From Gloeothece verrucosa PCC 7822 (GTDB taxonomy: Bacteria > Cyanobacteriota > Cyanobacteriia > Cyanobacteriales > Microcystaceae): a stretch of DNA of 64,000 nt. The translations under genes were made by a program, and so were the position numbers. The DNA lies in the NCBI RefSeq assembly GCF_000147335.1, contig NC_014501.1, forward strand, positions 2,602,300-2,666,299. The letters run 5' to 3'. Under the pieces are notes generated by a model. The model worked only from the letters and a program-made list of their open reading frames with translations, was not told the DNA's origin and ran no database searches. This document shows, in pieces, positions 37,241 through 45,254 of the stretch; the first letter of the stretch is position 1; every line of letters begins with the position of its first letter.

Positions 37241-37334
37241 CGTTGATGGTAATGTTTTAAATTGCATCAAATTTACCTGGTAAATGTACCACTAAGCTAG
37301 AATTGTCTTAGCTAGAGCCAGAAATAAATTTAAT

Positions 37335-38528
37335 ATGTCCCTATTAACCCGTGAAATATTGGAAGCAGGGCGAATATATAGATCGACTGGTGCGATTGCA
37401 ACAAAGTTATTACGCCAAGAAATCTATCGAGCGTGGGAAAGGTCCCATCTACAAGGAGCTAACCCTCGCGCTATGCAAGCTGAAAAGCTATCTCCCTTAG
37501 AAGTGGAGCGGCTCTTAGAACAGCAAAGCGACTTTATTAAAGTTGTTCGGCCTTATGCACAAATATTATCCCAAGCGGCAGGGAAAGAACATCACGCGGT
37601 GATGTTAGCTGATCCCCATGCGGTTTTAATAGATCTATTAGGAGATGAACAAACCGTAGAAAACGAATCATTTCCTCAACCAGGATCATTACTGTCTGAA
37701 GGGGTAGCAGGTGCTAATGGTATCGGGACTTCTTTAGCCGAAGAAAATTATAGCGAAATTGTCTCAGCCGAGCATTTTATCGAGGGGTTTCATGATTTTA
37801 CCTGTCAGGGAATTCCTCTGCGAAACCAAAAGCAAGAAATTCTTGGGGTGCTGAGTATTTCTCTACAATCTCCTGATGCTAGTCATCGATTGAAAGAACT
37901 GTTACTCTGTGCCTCAGCCGGTATCGAAGCTGAATTAATTTTAACCAATTTACAAGCCGATTTACGCTCGGTTTTAGTCTCTCATCCCGATGATTACGAG
38001 GTATTAGAAAAACTGCGTCAAGATATTGTTCAAGCCCATTATACAGCCCGTTTACGGATGGACCTTAGCTCTCGAATGGTAGCAAGCAACCGTATCGACT
38101 ACGCGAAACAATTATTACAACAGGCAGAACAATCTATTGAAATATTTCGTCGTCGTGCTAACTTTTGGCGTGAGTTGGCTTCAACAGAAAAAGATCAGCT
38201 TAAATCTTTATCTCTTACCGAGACTATCCGTAATTTAGTTGAGGTTTTATCCACTGAAGCGGCCATTCGTAAAGTTCAAGTCATTGCCCCCCCTTTTGAA
38301 GATATTATTAAAATCACTGTACTCGAGAAAAGCTTTTTTCGAAAACTACTTCGCTATTTTCTTCATGCTTTTGAAACGGCAGGAGCCGGAGGAGTTGTCA
38401 AATTAGAAGTAAAAAGAAAGTTTTATACATCATTTGCACAAGTCAATTTTATCATTATGAGAGGGAGTAATAGTGCCTCTTTAAGTCCTATTTTCTATAC
38501 TTTAACTCTACCTGTAGAAGAAAAATAA
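37335..38528 (+). CDS. GAF-domain sensor with degenerate kinase-like C-terminus
   Basis: A 397-residue protein. The N-terminal half resembles the GAF sensor of AcoR-type activators: ILEAGRIYRSTGAIATKLL, IYRAWERSHLQGANP, LSEGVAGANGIGTSLAEEN, HFTC-like FHDFTCQGIPL. The C-terminal half (about 215-395) has a helical hairpin and an ATPase-like region, but the expected His box, N-box Asn and G boxes are not visible (RKLLRYFLHAFETAGAGG stands where the N box would be). It may be a pseudo-kinase or scaffold for the receiver encoded 2 bases downstream. Confidence 0.7.
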   Translation: MSLLTREILEAGRIYRSTGAIATKLLRQEIYRAWERSHLQGANPRAMQAEKLSPLEVERLLEQQSDFIKVVRPYAQILSQAAGKEHHAVMLADPHAVLIDLLGDEQTVENESFPQPGSLLSEGVAGANGIGTSLAEENYSEIVSAEHFIEGFHDFTCQGIPLRNQKQEILGVLSISLQSPDASHRLKELLLCASAGIEAELILTNLQADLRSVLVSHPDDYEVLEKLRQDIVQAHYTARLRMDLSSRMVASNRIDYAKQLLQQAEQSIEIFRRRANFWRELASTEKDQLKSLSLTETIRNLVEVLSTEAAIRKVQVIAPPFEDIIKITVLEKSFFRKLLRYFLHAFETAGAGGVVKLEVKRKFYTSFAQVNFIIMRGSNSASLSPIFYTLTLPVEEK

Positions 38529-38530
38529 CC

Positions 38531-38917
38531 ATGAATAACCAGACTCATTCGCCTAAAGGAAAAGTTTTAATTGCCGATGATGACGAAGATTCTCGCCTAC
38601 TTCTCAATGTTTTACTAAGTGAAGAAGGATGGCAAGTTTGCGAAGCAAAAGATGGGCAAGAAACCCTCTCAAAAGTGAGTCAGGAATCTCCAGATATCCT
38701 GATTTTAGATAACCGAATGCCCGAACTTAGCGGCACAGAAGTTTATCAATATCTGCGACAAAAAAATACGAATTTAGCCATTATCTTAATTACAGCTTAC
38801 CCAGATTTAGAACAATTAGCCGCTTCTTTAGGCATTACTTATTTTCTGAATAAACCTTTTAATTTTTCAGATTTATTTGACTTAATGAATTTGGCTTATA
38901 AATCTCTTAATAAGTAA
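38531..38917 (+). CDS. Single-domain response regulator (CheY-like)
   Basis: A 128-residue receiver. DDDED near the N-terminus, phospho-acceptor Asp in ILILDNRMPELSG, Thr in LITAYPD, and Lys in FLNKPF are intact. No output domain. Encoded 2 bases after the GAF/degenerate-kinase gene, so the pair forms one unit; the true phosphodonor may be a different kinase. Confidence 0.9.
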   Translation: MNNQTHSPKGKVLIADDDEDSRLLLNVLLSEEGWQVCEAKDGQETLSKVSQESPDILILDNRMPELSGTEVYQYLRQKNTNLAIILITAYPDLEQLAASLGITYFLNKPFNFSDLFDLMNLAYKSLNK

Positions 38918-38997
38918 GGAGTTCACTAATTGATAATTAGTACAAAAACACCCCCGGCTACAGGCCGGAGGATTGTCCAGGAAAAACTCAGGCTCAA

Positions 38998-39098
38998 TAG
39001 ACCTCTTGCACAAATCATCATTTTTAAAGAAAACGAATAAAGGATCAAGCCTTTCCCCTTTCCCCTTTCCCCTTTTCCCGACTTCTGCAAGAAGTCTA
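38998..39098. mobile_element. MITE-like element with imperfect terminal inverted repeats
   Basis: Left tagacctcttgcacaaatc and the inverted right end tagacttcttgcagaagtc agree at 16 of 19 bases. The interior has a ctttcccc tract. There is no ORF. The right end supplies the TAG stop of the alpha/beta hydrolase gene. Confidence 0.5.
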
Positions 39099-39977
39099 AT
39101 GTTGAGGTAAAGGTACGCTCTCCTCTAAAAATTGACTCAGCACAGTCTGGAATCTTTCTGGCTGTTCAATTTGAGGAATATGACCACAATCAGATAACAC
39201 CTCAAGCCGCCCTTCTTTAAGTCGAGATATGGCCATTTTAGCCTGCCGCACTGGCAAAATGCGGTCCTGTTCTCCCCAGATAATTAAGGTGGGTGGGGTT
39301 AGACGAGACAACTCATTAAGCATGATTTGATGATCACGCTGTCCGGCCAAGGTGGCTAAGTTTTTCAGGGCCGATACTGTGGCCTCGTTATAGCCAGGGT
39401 CTTTTGCCATCCGAGAAATTCCCTCAAACCACTCGGGTTTAGCTCGATTCGGTTTAGCCAAAGTCAGCATACAGAATGCCTTGGCCCAAATTTTTCCACC
39501 CATCGGCATTTGTCCCATCAAGTCGATCATTTTGGCGGCTCCTGGCAAGGTTTGTAGCCGCATGATGAGGTTTACTTCTCGCCCAAGTCCTGCACTGTCC
39601 ACCAATACCAAAGTTTTAACCCGCTCTGGGGTAGCCAGTGCCAAGCGTATTCCCACTAGCCCGCCGAGAGAATTGCCGACAAAGCTTACTTGTTGTAGTC
39701 CTAAAGTATCTAAAAAGGCTGTGAGGAAACTGGTATAAAACTCTGAAGAATATTCAACGTTAGGTTTAGCTGAGCCGCCAAAACCTGGAAGACTGGGGGC
39801 ATAAACTCGATAACTCTTGGCTAAAGCAGGGATCACCCATTTCCAAGAATCGGCACTGTCGCCGACACCATGTAACAGAAGTAAAGGCGGGCCTTCACCT
39901 GCTGTTAAATATTCCGTGAGTAAGTTCATTGGCGAACCGGCCAGCATAAGGCTCGGTTGGGCGATCTTTTTTTCCAT
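39096..39977 (-). CDS. Alpha/beta-hydrolase fold protein
   Basis: A 293-residue hydrolase: oxyanion region LLLHGVGDSADSW, nucleophile elbow GNSLGG, acid in IIWGEQDRILP, and His in SDCGHIPQIEQPE. The triad is intact. The substrate is not predictable from sequence. The stop codon is contributed by the end of the MITE-like element. It lies 55 bases downstream of the manganese catalase gene on the same strand and may share its transcript. Confidence 0.9.
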   Translation of the reverse strand: MEKKIAQPSLMLAGSPMNLLTEYLTAGEGPPLLLLHGVGDSADSWKWVIPALAKSYRVYAPSLPGFGGSAKPNVEYSSEFYTSFLTAFLDTLGLQQVSFVGNSLGGLVGIRLALATPERVKTLVLVDSAGLGREVNLIMRLQTLPGAAKMIDLMGQMPMGGKIWAKAFCMLTLAKPNRAKPEWFEGISRMAKDPGYNEATVSALKNLATLAGQRDHQIMLNELSRLTPPTLIIWGEQDRILPVRQAKMAISRLKEGRLEVLSDCGHIPQIEQPERFQTVLSQFLEESVPLPQH

Positions 39978-40032
39978 GTTGACGACTTCCTCCAGTTAAT
40001 TTACCGATTGCCTATGGCAAGAGAACCTCCTG

Positions 40033-41013
40033 TTATAACTGTTGGTCTTTCATTTGACTGGGACTGACAACGTTAGTTTGAGGATAGGTTGACCATTGAG
40101 TTGAGCCGCTCTTGGTGACGGCTTCAATTTCTTGACTTCGTTTGATACTCAGCTTTTTCTCGAGTTGTTTTGCTTCTTCTGGAGTGCGCTGAGTTCCTTT
40201 TACGGGTTGGTCTACTAAACCGTGAGTATCGACGACCTGTTGGTAAGGATTATGTATATATTCCCATTGTTCTCCGGCTTCCCAAGGACCCTGTCCCTCA
40301 TTCCAAGGGCCTCGTACACTTGAACCATTAGACATATTCATGTAAAGGTGAGTGTAACGTGGATCGCCTTGTAATACCCCTGGTGGGAAATTCGGCTCAA
40401 TGGTTTCTAATGCGGCAGCAAACATTTTATAGTGTGCTATTTCGCGAGTCATTAAAAAGCCTAGAGTCTCTTTGACGTAGGGATCGTCGGTAAATTGCAT
40501 GACATATTCATAGACGATCTTAGCCCGTGACTCGGAGGCCAGATCTGAACGTAAATCTACTGTCAGGTCTCCATTAGCATTGACATAAGCCGCCGTCCAA
40601 GGTACGCCTTGACTGTTGGTTAGGGTAGGAGTTCCACCCGATAACCCCAAAAACTGAGGATTTGTCATGGCTTCATGGATCATCTGTTCTTTTTGCTGGG
40701 TTCCAGAAAGTAAATTAAACAGCATACTATTTTCTGCCGCATTTTTAAGCTCTCCATTGACCCCATCCAGCAACATAGTAATTGTTGCTCCGACAATTTC
40801 GAGATGGCTCAATTCTTCGGTAGCAATGTCCATCAGTAAATCATATTTGTCGGGGAAAGGTTTACGAGCGGCAAAGGCTTGAAGAAAATATTGCATAGCG
40901 GCCTTAAGTTCTCCATTAGCACCGCCAAATTGTTCTAGAAGTAAACTGGCAAAGCGGGGATCGGGAGCGGAAACCCGAGCATTAAATTCTAATTCTTTTA
41001 CGTGGTGAAACAT
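40033..41013 (-). CDS. Manganese catalase
   Basis: A dimanganese catalase of about 326 residues that breaks down hydrogen peroxide in the cytoplasm. Family motifs: MFHHVKELEFNARVSAPDP, LLEQFGGANGELKAAMQYF, the metal ligand helices MDIATEELSHLEIVG and LMTREIAHYKMF. The ATG at 41013 is chosen because the family starts exactly here; the frame extends to a TTG at 41106. A C-terminal tail (Lys/Glu/Gln-rich) lies beyond the 230-residue core. It fits the stress-related gene set around 31-41 kb. Confidence 0.92.
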   Translation of the reverse strand: MFHHVKELEFNARVSAPDPRFASLLLEQFGGANGELKAAMQYFLQAFAARKPFPDKYDLLMDIATEELSHLEIVGATITMLLDGVNGELKNAAENSMLFNLLSGTQQKEQMIHEAMTNPQFLGLSGGTPTLTNSQGVPWTAAYVNANGDLTVDLRSDLASESRAKIVYEYVMQFTDDPYVKETLGFLMTREIAHYKMFAAALETIEPNFPPGVLQGDPRYTHLYMNMSNGSSVRGPWNEGQGPWEAGEQWEYIHNPYQQVVDTHGLVDQPVKGTQRTPEEAKQLEKKLSIKRSQEIEAVTKSGSTQWSTYPQTNVVSPSQMKDQQL

Positions 41014-41259
41014 CTGAATTTCCAACGAGTTGATTACTCTGTTTCTATTTTCACAAATTAACGAACTGGGTTTGGGTATCCCTCTATCAACAGGGATAGT
41101 TTTCAAGCAGGAAGACGACTATTTATTTCTTCCGTTAGCTGGAAGTTAAAAAAAATTTTTCTTCACTAAGAATATTTTTTTATCGCCGTTTTCTGTTGAG
41201 TAAAAGACAAAAATTTTTCTAGATTTATTTTAATTTATCAAATTATTGTTCATCAGGTA

Positions 41260-41385
41260 TTAGACAAAAAAAAAGTTACCTAATAGGTAACCAAGCACGG
41301 CCATAACCAAAACAATACTCACGCATAGTGCGGCAAAAAATAGGATTAATTTTATTATAAAAAATTTTATAATCTTATTTTTCAT
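41260..41385 (-). CDS. Possible 41-residue single-helix membrane peptide
   Basis: ATG at 41383-41385 gives a basic start (MKNKIIK), then one membrane helix (LFFAALCVSIVLVMAVLGYL) and NFFFV. However, the last codons coincide with a strong terminator hairpin and T9 run, so a transcript ending there would lack the stop codon. The ORF may be accidental. Confidence 0.3.
   Translation of the reverse strand: MKNKIIKFFIIKLILFFAALCVSIVLVMAVLGYLLGNFFFV
41266..41291 (-). terminator. Rho-independent terminator (minus strand)
   Basis: Minus strand: gttacc-tatta-ggtaac followed by nine T. Confidence 0.75.
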
Positions 41386-41441
41386 CTGCCTAATGTTTTA
41401 ATTAATATTAATTATAAATGTTGGGGGATATACAAGAGGCG

Positions 41442-41467
41442 TAAAAAAAGCCGCTCAGGGAGAGCGA
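41442..41467 (-). terminator. Rho-independent terminator (minus strand)
   Basis: Minus strand: gtcgctc-tccct-gagcggc followed by TTTTTTT (one G-U pair in the stem). Confidence 0.75.
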
Positions 41468-41631
41468 CAATATTTAATTGCTTAACTTTACTATTTTATT
41501 CTGTTACAGCAATTAGGTAGGTTAAGGAGTTAGGTTAATAATATCTTAGTGAATAAAAAAAACTTAAAACTCTATCTTAAGATACAAGAAAATGTTAAAT
41601 TTAATTAAATAAAAGTTATATAGTGAAAGCC

Positions 41632-41662
41632 TATAAAAAAAATTGTCGCCCGTGAGGGCAAC
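41632..41662 (-). terminator. Rho-independent terminator (minus strand)
   Basis: Minus strand: gttgccc-tcac-gggcgac then aattttttt. It may end the TonB-like transcript, 330 bases downstream of its stop. Confidence 0.75.
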
Positions 41663-41991
41663 ATATTCTCGACAGGATTTCTCCTTAAAAAAAGGATTAT
41701 AATTTAACAGAAGAAGCTTCTTTAAAAAGAATAGCTTTTTAATTTTTTTAGTTGCCTCTGTCCTCTGTCTGAATCAATGTTAAATAAATATGTTTTTGTA
41801 TATACAAAAGAAAAGAAAAAGTCTAAAGTCTTGCTATAAAAAGCGAGGGAAAGACCATATTAATTCCCAAATGACTATCCTCGGCTGTGAAATGTGAACA
41901 CACCCGCACTAAATCAAAGGTTATTGATGAGATTATTGGGCTTCTAAAAAAGTGCTAATCTCTAACCTTGAAGTGTTTTGACGTTTAACCA

Positions 41992-43677
41992 TTAAGTCCC
42001 AGGATTAGAAGTCGTATTTTGAGCTTCAGGACCGGGAGTAGAGGTTTTTTTGGGAGCCGCATTACCTAAAGGAGCAACATCTGAATTAGAGGGTTTCTGG
42101 CTGGTAGGCACAGGCGCTTCTTCAGGAGGCAGATTAGGCTTTTTGCTGGAGGGGCCAGCAGGGGGTTCAGTTTGGGTTACATCAGGACTCGGTAGGTTTG
42201 AAGGAGATTTTGGCGGCTCAGAAATCGGCTCAGGTTTAATGTTTTGAGGAATGGGAGACTGTTCAACCACTGGGGGTTGTTGCTCTTGTTGGGGTTTAGG
42301 AGATTCTTGTACCTGAGTTTCTGGCTTAATATTATTGGGAATAGGAGACTGTTCAACCACTGGGGGTGTGTTTGGCTTTTGATTGTCTCGGTTATTAGAA
42401 GGTTGTGTGATGGGGGTTTCAGGTTTTTTATTGGTGGCTTCAGTGGGGGGAACCACAGGCGCTTGAGGAGATGGCACAGCAGCCGGAGCCGGGGTTGTCG
42501 GCCTTGTCTGGGGTGCTGGTGCTGTTTGTCTTTGATTATTTTCAGATGGCAGTTCCGGTAAGTTGCGGGTGGGATTAGCAGCCGGTTTAAAGCTTACCGT
42601 AATGCGATAGGGTTGGTTGCCTCCTGTGGCGTTGGGAAAACTACGAGCGAGAATATCTCGTTTTGCCTGTTCATTTAAGACAGGATAGCCGGCGCTTTTA
42701 ATTAAGGTCAAATCCACAACTCTTCCAGAAGCATCTACCACAACCCCATACTCGCTGGTTCCTTCTAAGTTTGTCGCAATAGAGGGAGTATTTCCAGCTA
42801 GACTAATGACTTCCGGTTTGAGGGTTTTTTGTCGCACTTGATCGCGACTGAGCCAGCTAACATAATTTTTCAAGGCCTCTTCATCACTGGTATTAGCCCC
42901 ATCGGGTTGCAGGGAAGCCTGAAGCTCTCTAGCTCGGGCAATTAATTCTTCTCGTAAGCGGCTTTGACGCGCTTCTTCAAGTTGAGGATCAATCACTCTA
43001 GGATTATTCAGAGCGGCTGTTTGCTCGGGTTGCTTGACCTCTTCTTCTCGTAGTTTACCTTGATCGATCGGGGACCTTCTTAACTGATCGAGTCCAAAAT
43101 CATTGCCCGCATCCGGAAAATTCGGTCTAGGAATCTCATCTTTAAAGGGTGATTCCTGGGGTTGTTGGTAAGGTTGAGGGGTACGAAGTTGCTCAGGTGG
43201 GGCGGGTAAATTTTGCGGAAGGGGAGGCACTGACGCAATGGGTGGGGAGTAGATATTCATTGGCGGCAGCGAGGAAACAGGCGGCAAAGACGGCGACGAA
43301 CGCAGTCCTTCTAAGGGAGGTAAGGAAGGTAAAGAGGGAGTTTGAATGGATGAATAGGAATCAATTGAGGGGGGAATCTGGTTTGGATCAATGGTAGGCG
43401 TATCTGCTAGAGGGGTATTTTCTACCGAAGGACTAGAAAATTGGGTTAAGTTTGGGGTGGGAGTGGATAGCTTCGGTAAGCGGCTCTGTTCAGCCGGGGT
43501 TAACTCAATCAATTTGACATCAGTTAAGTCGGATGCACTTTTATTAGCGGCTGAGAAATAAGGAAAAGCCACTCCTAATACCAAAGCATGAATCCCAACA
43601 GAGGCAACAATAGCGGCTGTATTGGAGCTATTGAGCGGCTTGATTATTGGAGACTCAAATATAACTGCGGAAGCCAT
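41992..43677 (-). CDS. TonB-like energy transducer with long proline-rich tail
   Basis: A 561-residue protein: membrane anchor (about 21-42), a Pro-rich periplasmic region (60-200), a charged helix (205-260), a TonB C-terminal domain (about 300-365, with YGVVVDASGRVVDLTLIKSAG and YPVLNEQAKRDIL), then an extra 196-residue Pro/Glu/Gln tail. The tail has two copies of PPVVEQSPIP. TonB proteins normally end with the C-terminal domain, so the tail is unusual. It probably couples the inner-membrane proton gradient to an outer-membrane receptor, or has been recruited to the cell wall. Confidence 0.8.
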   Translation of the reverse strand: MASAVIFESPIIKPLNSSNTAAIVASVGIHALVLGVAFPYFSAANKSASDLTDVKLIELTPAEQSRLPKLSTPTPNLTQFSSPSVENTPLADTPTIDPNQIPPSIDSYSSIQTPSLPSLPPLEGLRSSPSLPPVSSLPPMNIYSPPIASVPPLPQNLPAPPEQLRTPQPYQQPQESPFKDEIPRPNFPDAGNDFGLDQLRRSPIDQGKLREEEVKQPEQTAALNNPRVIDPQLEEARQSRLREELIARARELQASLQPDGANTSDEEALKNYVSWLSRDQVRQKTLKPEVISLAGNTPSIATNLEGTSEYGVVVDASGRVVDLTLIKSAGYPVLNEQAKRDILARSFPNATGGNQPYRITVSFKPAANPTRNLPELPSENNQRQTAPAPQTRPTTPAPAAVPSPQAPVVPPTEATNKKPETPITQPSNNRDNQKPNTPPVVEQSPIPNNIKPETQVQESPKPQQEQQPPVVEQSPIPQNIKPEPISEPPKSPSNLPSPDVTQTEPPAGPSSKKPNLPPEEAPVPTSQKPSNSDVAPLGNAAPKKTSTPGPEAQNTTSNPGT

Positions 43678-43769
43678 AATCTTTATAGTAAGTTTGGTTT
43701 TGTTATAGCATCAAATTTAGATCTATTGTAGAGGCTAGTGACCAGTTTGTCGGTCACCAACCCCCCTAA

Positions 43770-44951
43770 TTAATCTTTAATTTGTACTGGCATAACCAAA
43801 TAAGTCATTTTTAGGCCTCCAAGGGGAGTAAAAATCACCGGTTGCTTTTCCTGATTGAGTTGCATCTGAATCTCAGCCGCTCCCAGAGCTTTTAATCCAT
43901 CCATTAAATACTTGACATTAAAAGCAATTTCTCCGCTTTCTCCACTGATTTGCGCGTCCATAGATTCTCTAGCACTCCCTAAATCTTGAGATTCTACCGA
44001 TAGAATTAATTGTCCCTTTTCTTCTGCTAGGGTAAATTTTACTAAATTATTTTTTTGATCGGCTAATAAGGCGACTCTCTCGAGAGAACTTAACAATCGT
44101 TTACGTTCTAAGGTAGCCGAACGGGAAAATTGATGGGGAATTAATTGCTCATAGTTGGGATAAGCACCTTCTAATTTTCGGCTGGTTAGGCGTTGAGAAC
44201 CTAACTCAAAAATCACTTGTGCTTCATCAACGTAGAGGGCGACTGCTTCAGTTTCCTTGTGCATAGTCATGATTCGTTCTAATTCCCGTAGGGCTTTAGC
44301 CGGAATAGTAATAGCAAAACCTTCTAAATTACTCTCCGGTTGAGGTGTGCTGTCTTCTTCTTCTGTTGTTTGTTGGGTAGGGGTTTGAACCACAGCTAAA
44401 CGATGTCCATCTGTGGCGGCAAATTCTAAACTATCCTGCAAGCCGGACAAATGAACTCCGGTTAATACTTGTTTAGTTTCGTCGGTACTGGCGGCAAATA
44501 AAGACCCTCGTAACCCTTCGGTTAAAGCAGATACGGGTAATCTCACGGGTTCGACATTTTCGATGGTTGGGAGTTCAGGAAAATCATCGGCTTTCATTCC
44601 CCTGAGTTGAAAACGCCCAGAAACCGACTCAATAGTCACTTTGGATTGTTCTTCTTCCCCGTCGTCCTCTTCTTCTAGAGTGATGGTGATTTCTCCTTCA
44701 GGAAGTCGAGAAACAATATCATTGAGAAGTTTAGCGGCTAAGGTGATACTACCGTCTTCTTCCACATTGGCACTAAAACTGGTACGAATTCCTAAACTAA
44801 GGTCAAAGGCCGTTAAGCTGATCAATCCTTTTTCAGTATCAGCAACAAATAACACATTTCCTAAAATCGGATGAGTGGGACGATTGGGTACTGCACTCCT
44901 AACCAGTGAGAGGTTAGCATTTAGATCGCTTTGGCTACAAGTAAATTTCAT
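43770..44951 (-). CDS. dnaN: DNA polymerase III beta subunit (sliding clamp)
   Basis: A clamp of about 393 residues made of three similar domains, holding the polymerase on DNA. MKFTCSQSDLNANLSLVRSA opens it; LTAFDLSLGIRTSF, ATDGHRLAVVQTP and the C-terminal LGGLKMTYLVMPVQI are typical. Start at 44951; an upstream TTG would add two residues. The acidic loop EEEDDGEEEQSK in domain 1 is cyanobacterial. Three DnaA boxes lie just upstream. Confidence 0.95.
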   Translation of the reverse strand: MKFTCSQSDLNANLSLVRSAVPNRPTHPILGNVLFVADTEKGLISLTAFDLSLGIRTSFSANVEEDGSITLAAKLLNDIVSRLPEGEITITLEEEDDGEEEQSKVTIESVSGRFQLRGMKADDFPELPTIENVEPVRLPVSALTEGLRGSLFAASTDETKQVLTGVHLSGLQDSLEFAATDGHRLAVVQTPTQQTTEEEDSTPQPESNLEGFAITIPAKALRELERIMTMHKETEAVALYVDEAQVIFELGSQRLTSRKLEGAYPNYEQLIPHQFSRSATLERKRLLSSLERVALLADQKNNLVKFTLAEEKGQLILSVESQDLGSARESMDAQISGESGEIAFNVKYLMDGLKALGAAEIQMQLNQEKQPVIFTPLGGLKMTYLVMPVQIKD

Positions 44952-44957
44952 CGGCAA

Positions 44958-45254
44958 GTAAAGACATTAGTCTACGGCCAGGTCAATTGTATTATTAATG
45001 GGGCAAGAGAAATATAAAATTTTGCCTTTTTTTAAAATTACCCGTTTCTTCCTTAACCCTAGCTTGTGGAAAACCTGTGGAAAACTAATTTAACTTTTTA
45101 ATAAAATTTTTCGATTAACCATTTCCCAATCGCTGAAATAACCATTCTTCTAGGTCATTATCGGTTTTTAACCTACTGCACAAACCTAATGAGAGTTTTC
45201 CACAGCTAACCGCTATTGGTAGAGTAGGGGTAGCTAGATTGCCCCTAGAGTTAG
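44958..45254. other. Candidate replication origin (oriC) with three DnaA boxes
   Basis: Three perfect TTTTCCACA boxes: minus strand at 45065-45073 and 45076-45084, plus strand at 45196-45204. The stretch between them is AT-rich. Cyanobacterial origins are often predicted next to dnaN, and this box sequence is used in cyanobacteria. dnaN regulation by DnaA is an alternative reading. Confidence 0.6.

Larger units (their letters stand above)
41107..41991. other. Intergenic region with three minus-strand terminators
   Basis: The region holds terminators at 41266-41291, 41442-41467 and 41632-41662, all on the minus strand, and a possible 41-residue ORF (41260-41385). The rest is AT-rich with no recognised gene. 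Terminators in this number imply short transcripts in between. Confidence 0.5.

Noticed and set aside
42050..42561. Gly/Arg-rich rightward ORFs
   Set aside because: They are antisense to the Pro-rich tail of the TonB-like protein; the composition is forced by that sequence.
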